From NCBI GenBank assembly GCA_029268045.1, contig JAJUHF010000011.1, forward strand, positions 1 to 44,828: a DNA stretch of 44,828 nucleotides, in the 5' to 3' direction. The translations under genes and the position numbers were made by a program. This DNA is from Anseongella ginsenosidimutans (GTDB taxonomy: Bacteria; Bacteroidota; Bacteroidia; Sphingobacteriales; Sphingobacteriaceae). Below, one piece after another: positions 1-9,700 of this stretch. A model generated the notes under the pieces. The model was not told the DNA's origin. It did no database searches and worked only from the letters and a program-made list of their open reading frames with translations. Numbering within the stretch: position 1 is the first letter of the stretch; the number at the start of each line of letters is the position of its first letter.

Positions 1-941
1 AGTTTGCCGAGCCCGGGTGGGTTTACCTGGAAAGCGGCTGCGACACAACCGCCGCCGGGGCGTATTTTGTCACCCTGAAGAAACCCGATTCTGGAGCAGC
101 GGCGGCCGATTACAGCCTGATCCTTACCGGCGGGAGACAGATCGAAACCCTCCGTTTTCATATCGAAAATCTTTCGGAAAAGACGCTGCAGGTTTGGTAC
201 TCCGACAGCACCCGGCAGTTCGTGCACCAGGGAACCATCCAGCCGGATCAGGGCTTTTTCAGCTTGGACGTCGTGCCGGGGACCATTTATTCGTTAACAA
301 CCACTTCGGGTCAGCAAAAGGGCCAGGGACACCCCATTCCCGAACCGGCCGCTTTTCCGTTGCCCTATTCCGAAGATTTTGAGCGATACAAACCCGGCAG
401 CACGCCGGCTTATTTTGCGGACCAAGGGGGCGCCTTCGAAGTCTTCCGGGCATCCGGAAAAGTCCGGGCCGGAAAAGAAAACAAGACGCTCCGGCAGGTG
501 ATCACAGGGAAACTGATCCCCTGGGATTCCTGGGGTCCGAACAACCCCGAACCGTATACGGAATTCGGGGGACGACTTGCCGACTACGAGGTCTCTACCC
601 GCGCGCTGGTGGAAGACAGCGGTACGGTGAAGCTTTTTGGCCGTGTCCATTACTTTGAAAGTAATAAAAGCGCGCACGGCTACGGTCTCACGGTGGATCA
701 CCATGGAAACTGGAAACTATTGCAAGTCCAGCAGGTGCTGGATTCGGGTAAGGTGGCATTTTCGGCAAATAGCTGGCACGAGCTGAGGCTGCGCTTCCGT
801 GGCGATTCGATTCAGGCTTTAATTGACAAGAAGCAGGTGAGTTCGGTCCGGGACAGGACTTACAGCGCCGGTTATGCCGGAATCGGTACGGGTTGGAATC
901 ATGCCCGGTTCGATGATATTCACTTGGAAGTGTATCAATAA
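1..941 (+). CDS. GH59 galactocerebrosidase-family glycosidase, C-terminal part (5' end outside window)
   Basis: The gene enters from the left edge in the frame that starts at base 3, leaving about 312 residues. The visible part resembles the C-terminal half of animal galactocerebrosidase (GALC, family GH59). It shows FAEPGWVYLESG near the start (GALC has QPGWYYL at the matching place), a strand-rich linker ending in LTTTSGQQKG, then a lectin-like domain with PYSEDFERY, YFADQGGAFEVF, TLRQVITG and a closing GTGWNHARFDDIHLEV. GALC has the same order: DDF, FADQTGVFEYF, LRQVL and FAQFDNFLVE. The catalytic barrel is upstream and unseen, so activity cannot be judged. Characterised GH59 enzymes remove beta-linked galactose from galactosylceramide. 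The GH2 gene starts 14 bases downstream, so the two are probably co-transcribed. The family call rests on my memory of GALC; the substrate is open. Confidence 0.8.
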   Translation, partial: FAEPGWVYLESGCDTTAAGAYFVTLKKPDSGAAAADYSLILTGGRQIETLRFHIENLSEKTLQVWYSDSTRQFVHQGTIQPDQGFFSLDVVPGTIYSLTTTSGQQKGQGHPIPEPAAFPLPYSEDFERYKPGSTPAYFADQGGAFEVFRASGKVRAGKENKTLRQVITGKLIPWDSWGPNNPEPYTEFGGRLADYEVSTRALVEDSGTVKLFGRVHYFESNKSAHGYGLTVDHHGNWKLLQVQQVLDSGKVAFSANSWHELRLRFRGDSIQALIDKKQVSSVRDRTYSAGYAGIGTGWNHARFDDIHLEVYQ

Positions 942-955
942 CCTATAACCAATAA

Positions 956-3727
956 ATGAACGGGAATTTTACGATGAAGAGAAACGGCCTGATCCTGCTG
1001 TTAACCCTGCTGGCCGGCGCAGTGAGCGCCCAGCATGAGATCTCCCTGGCGGGGATCTGGAAATTCAAACTGGACCCCTTTGAAACGGGGATCAGCAGCA
1101 ACGGTGTTCAATTGTTACCCGGTTTGCCGGAGGAGATTACGCTTCCCGGATCCACCGATCAGGCCAGGAAAGGCTATCCGACCCAGGATATGAGTTCCCT
1201 GCGGCTCACCCGGCAAGTTGAATACAAGGGGCCGGCCTGGTATGAAAAGGAAATTTACGTTCCGGTGGAATGGCAGGGCAAGGAAGTACAGTTATTCATG
1301 GAACGAGTGCATTGGGAGTCCCGGGTATGGATCAACGGCCAGCCTGCAGGGAAACGGGAAAGCCTTTCCGTTCCACATGTTTATGACATTACTTCCCTGC
1401 TTGAACCTGGAAAAAAGAACATCATCCGGGTGCGGGTAAACAATGAGAAGATCTACGATATCGCCTACAGCCACGCCATCAGCGCCGAAACCCAGACCAA
1501 TTGGAACGGGATTACCGGCACGATTGCCCTGCGGGCTTTCGACCCGGTACACATTCAAGGCCTGCAGGTCTATCCGAAGGCCGCTGAAAAACTGGCGCGG
1601 GTAGCGGTTACGATCCGCAATACAACGGGCAAAGCCGTGGCAGGCACCTTGTGTCTCAGCGCGCACCCGCAGCAAGCTATCCAAAAACAGGCAAGCCCTG
1701 AGGTGACCTTGGATTTTAACAGCGCCGATTCCCTGATCCAGCTGGAGGCAAGTATCTCCTTGGGCGAGGACGCCCCGCTTTGGGATGAATTCAAGCCCGG
1801 GCTGTATCGGTTAAAGGCTGCGCTCCGAGCCAATCAATCGGGCGCTGCCGGCGCATTCGAGGATGCGCGGGGAACCGTTTTCGGGTTACGCGACCTGGGT
1901 GTGAAAGGGACCCGATTTACGATCAACGGGCGCGAGACCTTTATCCGGGCCACGGTCAATTGCGGGGAATTTCCCATCACGGGTTATCCTCCTACCGACC
2001 GGGATAGCTGGCTGCGCATCCTGCAGACCTGCAGGGATTACGGATTGAACGGGATGCGTTTTCATTCCTGGTGCCCGCCGGCGGCCGCTTTTGAGGCAGC
2101 CGATCAGCTGGGGATGTACCTGCAGGTAGAAAATTCCGACTGGCGGTTTACCGTGGGCGAAGATTCGGCCACCAACCGCTTTTTGACCGAAGAGGCGGAC
2201 CGCATCCTGGAAACCTACGGAAACCATCCATCCTTTATCTTCTTCGCCGAAGGGAACGAGCTGGTGGGACCCACGGTTAAGCCGTTTTTATCCTCGCTCG
2301 TTTCGCGCTGGAAGGAACGGGACCCGCGGCATCTTTATTCGGGTAGCGCGGCTTATCCCATGGTGCCGGAAAATGAATTCAACGTGTTTTACGGCGCCCG
2401 TCCCCAACGCTGGAAGGAAGGGCTGAAAGGCAGGTTTAACTTCCGTCCGCTGGAAACGGAATACGATTACCGCGATTACGTGGAAAAATTTGAGATTCCC
2501 ATGATCACCCACGAAGTGGGCCAATGGTGTGTGTATCCCAATTTCAAGGAGATTTCCAAATATACCGGGGTGCTGAAACCCTACAATTACGAGCTGTTCC
2601 GGGAATCCCTGCGGGAACACCATATGCTCGACCAGGCCGAACAATTCACCATGGCTTCGGGCAGGTTCCAGGTGATCCAGAAAAAGGAGGAAATAGAATC
2701 GTATCTCCGTACCCCGGGCATGGCCGGCTACCACTTGCTGCAGCTGAACGATTTTCCCGGCCAGGGCACATCGCCCGTAGGCGTGGTAGATGTATTCTGG
2801 GATCCCAAGCCCTACGTGACCGCCGAAGAGTTCCGTGGCTTTCAGACGTCCCGGGTCCCGCTGCTGCGGACCAGGTCGTTTACCTGGACTTCCGGCCAGG
2901 TATTCAGCGCGACGGCGCAATTTGCCAATTTTGGCGAAGGGGAAATCCCCGATGCCGCTGCCCGCTGGTCGCTGCGTTTTCCCAACGGGCAGCTGTATGC
3001 GGAAGGCGAATTTCCTTCCCAGGATATACCCATCGGAAGCCCGATCCATCTGGGGGAACTGTCGGTGCCGCTGAATAAGGTTGAAAAAGCGACCCGGCTT
3101 GACCTGCGTATTACGGTCGATTCGTTGTACAATCAATGGAGTATCTGGGTTTACCCTACCGAAATATCTCCGGTTTCCTCCAAAGGGGTTATCATTAGCG
3201 ATTCCTGGGACAGAAAAACCCGGAAAGCGCTTGAGAACGGTGGAACCGTCTTGCTGCTGGCCGATACCGCCTCCATTGATTCGGACGTGCCCGCCGGATT
3301 TTCAGGGATTTCCTGGAACGCCGTGTGGTCGGGCATGCCGCCCAACCTGCTAGGCATTCTCTGCGATCCGGAGCATCCGGCCCTTGCCGATTTTCCTACC
3401 CAGTTCCATTCCAACTGGCAATGGTGGGATCTGGTTGCACATTCCCGTCCGATGCTGCTGGACCATACCCCGGCCTCCTTCCGGCCCCTGGTTCAGATGA
3501 TCCCGGACTGGAATAAAAACAACAAGATTGGCCTGCTTCTGGAAGCCCGGGTGGGCAAAGGGCGCCTGTTGCTTTGTAGCGTGGATTTGAAACGCGATCT
3601 GGATCAGCGACCGGTGGCCCGGCAATTTTTACACAGTTTGACACGCTACGCAGGCAGTGAGGCGTTTTCGCCGGCGTCTTATTTGACTTTCGAGCAAGTA
3701 GATCATATCTTTAAGAATAATCTATAA
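956..3727 (+). CDS. Secreted glycoside hydrolase family 2 protein (beta-galactosidase/glucuronidase type)
   Basis: About 923 residues. A second ATG at 974 gives MKRNGLILLLTLLAGAVSAQ, a classic Sec signal peptide, and may be the true start. The order is GH2: a sugar-binding jelly roll (about 30-195, with WYEKEIYVP and VWINGQPAG), an Ig-like domain (about 200-310), then a TIM barrel from about 315. The likely acid/base is Glu435 in EGNEL, after NHPSFIFF, and the likely nucleophile is Glu520 in ITHEVGQW. The C-terminal 250 residues after the barrel (from about 640) form an extra beta-rich region that I cannot assign. Classical LacZ motifs are weak, so this is one of the divergent GH2-like enzymes common in Bacteroidota loci. 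It lies between the GH59 gene and an SGNH gene on the same strand, with gaps of 14 and 23 bases. The linkage cleaved cannot be told from sequence. Confidence 0.85.
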   Translation: MNGNFTMKRNGLILLLTLLAGAVSAQHEISLAGIWKFKLDPFETGISSNGVQLLPGLPEEITLPGSTDQARKGYPTQDMSSLRLTRQVEYKGPAWYEKEIYVPVEWQGKEVQLFMERVHWESRVWINGQPAGKRESLSVPHVYDITSLLEPGKKNIIRVRVNNEKIYDIAYSHAISAETQTNWNGITGTIALRAFDPVHIQGLQVYPKAAEKLARVAVTIRNTTGKAVAGTLCLSAHPQQAIQKQASPEVTLDFNSADSLIQLEASISLGEDAPLWDEFKPGLYRLKAALRANQSGAAGAFEDARGTVFGLRDLGVKGTRFTINGRETFIRATVNCGEFPITGYPPTDRDSWLRILQTCRDYGLNGMRFHSWCPPAAAFEAADQLGMYLQVENSDWRFTVGEDSATNRFLTEEADRILETYGNHPSFIFFAEGNELVGPTVKPFLSSLVSRWKERDPRHLYSGSAAYPMVPENEFNVFYGARPQRWKEGLKGRFNFRPLETEYDYRDYVEKFEIPMITHEVGQWCVYPNFKEISKYTGVLKPYNYELFRESLREHHMLDQAEQFTMASGRFQVIQKKEEIESYLRTPGMAGYHLLQLNDFPGQGTSPVGVVDVFWDPKPYVTAEEFRGFQTSRVPLLRTRSFTWTSGQVFSATAQFANFGEGEIPDAAARWSLRFPNGQLYAEGEFPSQDIPIGSPIHLGELSVPLNKVEKATRLDLRITVDSLYNQWSIWVYPTEISPVSSKGVIISDSWDRKTRKALENGGTVLLLADTASIDSDVPAGFSGISWNAVWSGMPPNLLGILCDPEHPALADFPTQFHSNWQWWDLVAHSRPMLLDHTPASFRPLVQMIPDWNKNNKIGLLLEARVGKGRLLLCSVDLKRDLDQRPVARQFLHSLTRYAGSEAFSPASYLTFEQVDHIFKNNL

Positions 3728-3750
3728 AAATAACGCCTTAAACCAATGCA

Positions 3751-4464
3751 ATGAAACACGGATATATCCTCCTGTTGTGCTTCCTGCTGACCTTGGACGC
3801 AACCGCCCAGGCAGTAAAGCCGGTCGCGGACGCCGACACGTATCTGGACTCTGTTAAAGCAGCTTTAACGAAAGAATGGCCGCATAACCGGACCATTAAC
3901 CTGGTTTTCCACGGACATTCCGTTCCCTCGGGATACTTCCTGACACCGGATGTCCGTACGCTGGATTCCTATCCCTACCTGGTGTTGCAGGAACTGAAAG
4001 CGAAGTATCCCTATGCAGTGATCAATGTGATTGTGACCGCCATTGGAGGCGAAAACTCCGTACAGGGCGCCAAACGCTTCCTCCGGGATGTTCTGATCCA
4101 CCGTCCCGATGTCTTATTCATCGACTACGCGTTGAACGACCGGCGGGTAGGACTGGAAAAGGCACGTGAAGCCTGGGAGGAGATGATCCGGGAGGCGCGA
4201 CAGCGAAACATACCGGTCGTATTATTGACGCCCTCGCCCGATCTCCGCGTGGATCTGACCGAAGAAGGGAACGAGCTGGAGGAATTTACCCGGATGATCC
4301 GGGAATTGGCGCGCGTACACGGTACCGGCCTGGCCGATAGTTATGCGCGGTTCCGCGGAATTGCCGGTGCCGGTCAGGATTTGGAGGAATTCATGTCCCA
4401 GGTGAATCATCCGAACCGGAAAGGGCATGAACTGATCGCGGCTGAGATTTTACGATACTTCTAA
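3751..4464 (+). CDS. Secreted SGNH/GDSL-family hydrolase (probable carbohydrate or lipid esterase)
   Basis: 237 residues with a signal peptide ending near Ala-Gln at position 20. SGNH blocks are readable: block I FHGHSVPSG with the nucleophile candidate Ser57 (GHS replacing GDS), block III IGGENS with Asn102, then DYALND at 125-130, and block V VNHPNRKGH with His220. The Asp that usually lies three residues before the block V His is Gln217 here, so a standard Ser-Asp-His triad is not obvious. Family members remove acetyl or acyl esters from sugars or lipids. The gene lies between two GH2 genes, which fits de-esterification of the same substrate. Exported, probably periplasmic. An acyl-lipid esterase is equally possible. 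Confidence 0.8.
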   Translation: MKHGYILLLCFLLTLDATAQAVKPVADADTYLDSVKAALTKEWPHNRTINLVFHGHSVPSGYFLTPDVRTLDSYPYLVLQELKAKYPYAVINVIVTAIGGENSVQGAKRFLRDVLIHRPDVLFIDYALNDRRVGLEKAREAWEEMIREARQRNIPVVLLTPSPDLRVDLTEEGNELEEFTRMIRELARVHGTGLADSYARFRGIAGAGQDLEEFMSQVNHPNRKGHELIAAEILRYF

Positions 4465-4568
4465 TCATTCCCTGCAGCGGAATCACCGCTACGGTTTCTA
4501 AATAACGTGCAGCAGGCAGAGCTGGATAATAATCCGGAAATCGAACAAAATCCAAACTGGTAAAAAAG

Positions 4569-6707
4569 ATGCTGAACAGAAGGAACTTTCTCAAGAACGC
4601 CGGGGGAACCGGCGCGCTGGCCCTGATGCCGGGACTGAATCTATCGGCGGGGACGGCAGGGCAGCGCCGGCAGGGCAAAGCCGAGGAGGCGCACGACGAC
4701 TTGCGGATCTCACTGGACGGCACCTGGCCCTTCCGCACCGATCCGGATAACCGGGGCGTGGACCAACAATGGTTTGCGGCAGGGAAAACCACCCCGGATT
4801 GGGAGCCCGTCCGGGTGCCCCACACCTGGCAGGTTGATGCGCGCCACCACGATTACCTGGGTGTCGCCTGGTACCGAAAAGAATTCACCGCGACGGAAGC
4901 CTGGCTGAATTACACCCTACGGATTGAGTTTGAAGCGGTGTTCCATTCGGCCCGTATCTGGTTGAACGGCCGCTATGCCGGGGAGCATCTGCGGAAGGGG
5001 TACACCGCTTTTATGCTTGACCTTTCACATTTGATCAAACCGGGTGCGAATTACCTGGTCGTCCAGGTGGACAACCGCTTCGACGACCGGATGCTCCCTC
5101 GGAATAATTCATACGACTGGGCTGCCGATGGCGGCATCACCCGCCCGGTGAGTCTTTGCATCACCCCGAAAAACTACCTGGAAAGTGTGCGGGTAACGGC
5201 AATCCCCGATCTGGAAAAAGGGATCGCCCGGATCCAGGTGCAAACGACGGTGGTCAATGCGTTGGACAAGCAGGCGGAACTTTCAGTGGCCTGGACCGTC
5301 ATCGAAGAGCAGACCGGTCGGGAAGTGCTGTCCTCCGAAGCCCTTCGGACCGTGGTCCGGGCGGGCGGGCAGGAAGCGGTTGAATTTCCGGAACGGGTAC
5401 TTGCCAGTCCCCTTTTATGGCATTTCGACGCCCCTAATCTTTACCGCATCCGCGTATCGTTAAGCCGGAACGGACAGACCATCCATACCAAAGTGGATAC
5501 CTTCGGCATCCGACGGATCGAGATCCGGAACGCCGCCTTTTACCTGAACGGGGAACGGGTATGGCTCGCCGGGGTGGAACGGATGGCGGGAAGCCACCCG
5601 GAATACGGAATGGCCGAACCGGAGTCCTGGATCCGGCACGACCACCGGGACATGAAAAACCTGAACTGCGTATTTACCCGGGTTCACTGGCAGCAGGACA
5701 AACGGGTTCTGGATTATTGCGACCGGCATGGCATGCTTATCCAGGTGGAAGTGCCCAGCTGGGGCGGCGGCACCTTCAAAGGCATGAAAACGGATCCAGA
5801 CCCGGCCATTATGGAGAACGGTTTGGAACAGCTCCGGGAACTGATCGGAAGGGAATACAACCATCCTTCGGTGTTTTCCTGGGGCCTGTGCAATGAAATC
5901 GGCGGGCAGAATCCGCCCGCGTACAAATTCGCCGAGACCATGTTAAGGGAAGCGAAACGGCTGGATCCCCACCGGCCCTGTGCGTACGCCTCCAACTCGC
6001 TTCACTACACACCGGAAAAGGATGTCACCCACTTGATGGATTTTGTCGAATGGAACGAATACCATGAAAGCTGGCTGGGAGGAACTACCGAAGACATGGA
6101 GAAAAACCTGCTGGCCATTCACGAGGCGTTTCCCGACAAGCCGGTGGTCATCGCCGAATACGGCTGGTGCCGTTGCACGCCCGACCGGACGGAAGGCGAT
6201 GAAAAGCTGATCTCCATCCTGAGGCGGCACAATGCGATTTTTCGGAGGCACGATTTTGTGGCCGGCCTGATCTTCTTCAGCTACAACGATTACCGTACCC
6301 ACCGGGGCGACAAAGGGCTGGGCGTTCTCCGGCAGCGGGTACACGGCGTGGTTGACTTATACGGATCCAAAAACCCGTCGTACTACGTGCTGCAGGAAGA
6401 ATCCAGTCCGGTGGAATCGTTGGAGGCATCCTTCCAGGAGCAGCGCCTCCGGGTGGCGATCCGGACCCGGAAAACGATCCCGGCTTACCGGTTGCGGAAT
6501 TACCGCCTGCGGTGGATCGGCTACGCCGATCAGGATATTCCGCTGGAAACCGCGGAACTCGCCCTCCCGGATATGGAGCCCGGTTATGATGGAACGCATG
6601 AATTCAAAACGAGCCTTTCCCTATTCGAAAAGATCGTGGTGGAAGTGATCCGTCCCACCGGTTTCCCGGCGGGGGAAACAAGCCTGAAGCTCCCTGCAGG
6701 AAGATAA
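4569..6707 (+). CDS. Glycoside hydrolase family 2 beta-galactosidase-like enzyme, Tat-type leader
   Basis: 712 residues. The start MLNRRNFLKNAG, followed by a hydrophobic stretch, matches a twin-arginine leader (RRxFLK), so export as a folded protein is likely. The jelly-roll domain covers about 45-200 (ISLDGTWPFRTD, VPHTWQ, WYRKEF, IWLNGRYAGEH), the Ig-like domain about 205-315, and the TIM barrel runs from about 320. The barrel has RVHWQQDKRVLDYCDRHG, NHPSVFSWGLCNE with acid/base Glu443, and VVIAEYGW with nucleophile Glu530. The domain order and active-site motifs match GH2 beta-galactosidases well, better than the upstream GH2 protein. The short tail after about 620 is beta-rich. A 104-base gap precedes it and 92 bases separate it from susC. 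Likely role: removing terminal beta-galactosyl or similar residues; sugar specificity is not proven. Confidence 0.88.
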   Translation: MLNRRNFLKNAGGTGALALMPGLNLSAGTAGQRRQGKAEEAHDDLRISLDGTWPFRTDPDNRGVDQQWFAAGKTTPDWEPVRVPHTWQVDARHHDYLGVAWYRKEFTATEAWLNYTLRIEFEAVFHSARIWLNGRYAGEHLRKGYTAFMLDLSHLIKPGANYLVVQVDNRFDDRMLPRNNSYDWAADGGITRPVSLCITPKNYLESVRVTAIPDLEKGIARIQVQTTVVNALDKQAELSVAWTVIEEQTGREVLSSEALRTVVRAGGQEAVEFPERVLASPLLWHFDAPNLYRIRVSLSRNGQTIHTKVDTFGIRRIEIRNAAFYLNGERVWLAGVERMAGSHPEYGMAEPESWIRHDHRDMKNLNCVFTRVHWQQDKRVLDYCDRHGMLIQVEVPSWGGGTFKGMKTDPDPAIMENGLEQLRELIGREYNHPSVFSWGLCNEIGGQNPPAYKFAETMLREAKRLDPHRPCAYASNSLHYTPEKDVTHLMDFVEWNEYHESWLGGTTEDMEKNLLAIHEAFPDKPVVIAEYGWCRCTPDRTEGDEKLISILRRHNAIFRRHDFVAGLIFFSYNDYRTHRGDKGLGVLRQRVHGVVDLYGSKNPSYYVLQEESSPVESLEASFQEQRLRVAIRTRKTIPAYRLRNYRLRWIGYADQDIPLETAELALPDMEPGYDGTHEFKTSLSLFEKIVVEVIRPTGFPAGETSLKLPAGR

Positions 6708-6765
6708 TCCATTATATTCCCAACATCCTCCATTTTATCCGCCCGGGGCCGTAGGTAACTTTAAT

Positions 6766-6787
6766 TAGATTATTAACCGTTAATCTA
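6766..6787. promoter_or_regulatory. Inverted repeat just upstream of susC (candidate operator or leader hairpin)
   Basis: Arms TAGATTA (6766-6772) and TAATCTA (6781-6787) are perfect complements around an 8-base loop. Nested within them, ATTAACCGTTAAT (6772-6784) is a palindrome of 6-base arms around a central C. It ends 12 bases before the susC ATG at 6800. This could be an operator for a locus regulator or a leader hairpin near the ribosome site. No regulator gene (SusR, HTCS, or ECF sigma/anti-sigma) is in the window, so the binding protein is unknown. Confidence 0.4.
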
Positions 6788-6799
6788 GAACCAATATAT

Positions 6800-9700
6800 A
6801 TGCGTAAAACGTTACTGAATCACGTAAGGTATGTCTTGTTTATTGCCTGCGGCTTACTGTGCCTGCAGGGATTGACATCCTGGGCTAGTCCCGGCCTACC
6901 TTCCGGCACGGAGTTCCGCTGGTCAGCGGAACCGCACTTGCAGGACCGGCAGGTGACCGGTAAGGTCACCGATACCAGCGGAGCGCCTCTTCCTGGCGTT
7001 TCGGTTTCCCTGAAGAACAATGCCAGCATCGGCACCAGTACCGACCTGAATGGCCGGTATGTGCTGGATGTTCCCGTTAGCGGAGGGATATTGGTGTTTT
7101 CACTGATCGGTTTCGAAAGCCGGGAAATCCCGGTGGGTGAACAAAGTGTAATCAACCTGGAGCTCCAAATCGCTACTTCCACCCTGGATGACGTGGTGGT
7201 GGTGGCGTTCGGGGAGCAAAAGAAAACCGACGTGATCGGGGCGGTCACCACCGTGAATCCCTCGGAACTGAAGGTGCCTTCCAGCAACCTCACCACCGCC
7301 CTGGCAGGACGTATTGCCGGCGTGATCGCCTACCAGCGAAGCGGTGAGCCGGGGCAGGACAACGCGGATTTCTTTATCCGCGGGGTCACCACATTTGGTT
7401 ATAAAACGGATCCGCTGATCCTGATTGACGGCATCGAGCTTACCGCCACCGACCTGGCCCGGCTCCAGCCGGACGATGTGGCCAGCTTCTCCATCATGAA
7501 GGATGCCACCGCCACGGCGCTTTACGGTGCGCGGGGTGCAAACGGGGTGATCCTGGTCACCACCAAGGAGGGTGCAGAAGGGAAGGCGCGTGTTTCCTTC
7601 CGCTTGGAGAACTCCCTTTCCACGCCTACCAAAAACGTGGAACTGGCCGATCCGATCACCTATATGCGAATGCACAATGAGGCTACCCTGCTTTGGAATC
7701 CCTTGTCGCCGCTTCCCTACAGCCGCAGCAAGATCGAGAATACCGAGGCCGGGGTAAATCCCATCGCATTTCCGGTTACCGATTGGCGGGAAACCATGTT
7801 CAAGGATTACACCATGAACCAGCGCGCGAATTTCAGCGTGAGCGGCGGCGGCAAGGTGGCCCGTTACTACCTGGCAGGAACCTTCAATCAGGATAACGGG
7901 GTGCTGAAGGTGGATGGAAGAAATAATTTCAACAATAATATCGATCTAAAAAGCTACCTGCTTCGCTCCAATGTAAACATTAGCCTGACCAAAACCACCG
8001 AAGTCGGGGTAAAGCTTTACGGAACCTTCGACGACTACACCGGCCCCATAGACGGCGGAGCCGATGTGTACCGGCGGGTTATGCGCACCAATCCGGTGCT
8101 GTTCCCGCCTTATTTCCCGGTGGATGAAAGCCATCGGTACGTACGGCATATCATGTTCGGAAACTACGACCTGGCTTCCAGCTACCTGAACCCCTACGCC
8201 GAAATGGTGAAAGGGTACCGGGATTATTCTCGGTCGCTGATGATGGCTCAGTTTGAACTGGAACAGGACCTGTCCTTTGTGACCGAAGGGCTGAAGTTGC
8301 AGGGAATGATCAATACCAACCGCCGCTCGTATTACGATGTGGACCGTTTCTACGATCCGTTTTACTATCAGGTAGGAACCTACGACAAGCGGGCCGATAC
8401 CTATACCATTTTCCCGCTCAATGAGAATTTCGGTACCGATTACCTGGGGTACGACGAGGGTGCAAAGGAAGTCTCGTCCACATCCTACGTACAGGCGTCC
8501 GCATTATATAACCGCACCTTTGCGGAAAAGCACGGGGTGAGCGGAATGTTGGTATTCATCCTGAACAACATCGTGGATGCCAACATGGGCGACCTGCAGC
8601 GCTCGCTCCCGCATCGCAACCTGGGATTGTCGGGCCGGTTTACCTATTCTTACGACAGCCGGTATTTCGGTGAGTTTAATTTCGGGTACAACGGGTCGGA
8701 GCGCTTCTACAAGGATAAGCGCTTCGGTTTCTTTCCTTCGGGAGGCGTTGCCTGGTATGTGTCGAACGAAGATTTTTGGGAGCCCATTAAACCGGTTGTC
8801 TCCAATTTGAAGCTCCGGGCAACTTACGGACTGGTGGGTAACGACGCCATCGGACGCCCCGAGGATCGTTTCTTTTACCTTTCCAATGTGAATATGGAGA
8901 ACGCGAGCATGGGCGGAACTTTCGGTACCAATTACAATTATACCCGTACCGGCGTTTCGATATCCCGTTACGACAACCGGGATATTACCTGGGAGACTGC
9001 GCTGAAAACCAATATCGGGTTGGAGATCGGTTTATTTGACAAGGTCAATATCATGGCCGACCTGTTCCACGAAGCCCGCACGAATATCCTGATGGAGCGA
9101 GCGGATGTGCCCACCACGATGGGATTGGCTGCCAATGTGTTCGCGAACCTGGGAGAGGCTTCCTCGCGCGGCATCGACGTATCCATCGACTATTCCCATT
9201 TCTTCAACAACAGTTTCTGGATCCAGGCCAGGGGTAATTTCACCTATGCAACCAACGAGTTCGAAGTGTATGAAGAGCCTGTGTATGCCGAGCGGTATCT
9301 GTCGCGGGTGGGTTATCCCCTGGATCAACAGTGGGGATACATCGCCGAGCGGCTTTTCGTGGATGAGCTGGAAATACTCAATTCGCCCCGTCAGAATTTC
9401 GGGGAATACCATGCAGGTGATATCAAATACCGCGACGTGAACGGAGACGGGCAGATTACCACCCTTGACCGGGTGCCCATCGGTTACCCCACCGTGCCCG
9501 AGATCGTGTACGGCTTCGGTTTTTCCACCGGCTACAAGAACTTTGACTTTTCGGCCTTTTTCCAGGGCCTGGCCCGGGAATCGTTCTGGATCGACCTTCG
9601 GGCCACGGCTCCTTTTGTGCCTTACCGCTACCAGCACGAGGTGGACGCCGGTCTGCTAAGCGGCTATACGCTTCAAAATCAACTTCTGAAAGCCTACGCG

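Noticed and set aside
2288-3136. Long open frame on the minus strand inside the first GH2 gene (282 codons)
   Set aside because: Composition and lack of domain-like motifs show it is a shadow of the GH2 frame. The GH2 reading has a signal peptide and catalytic motifs.
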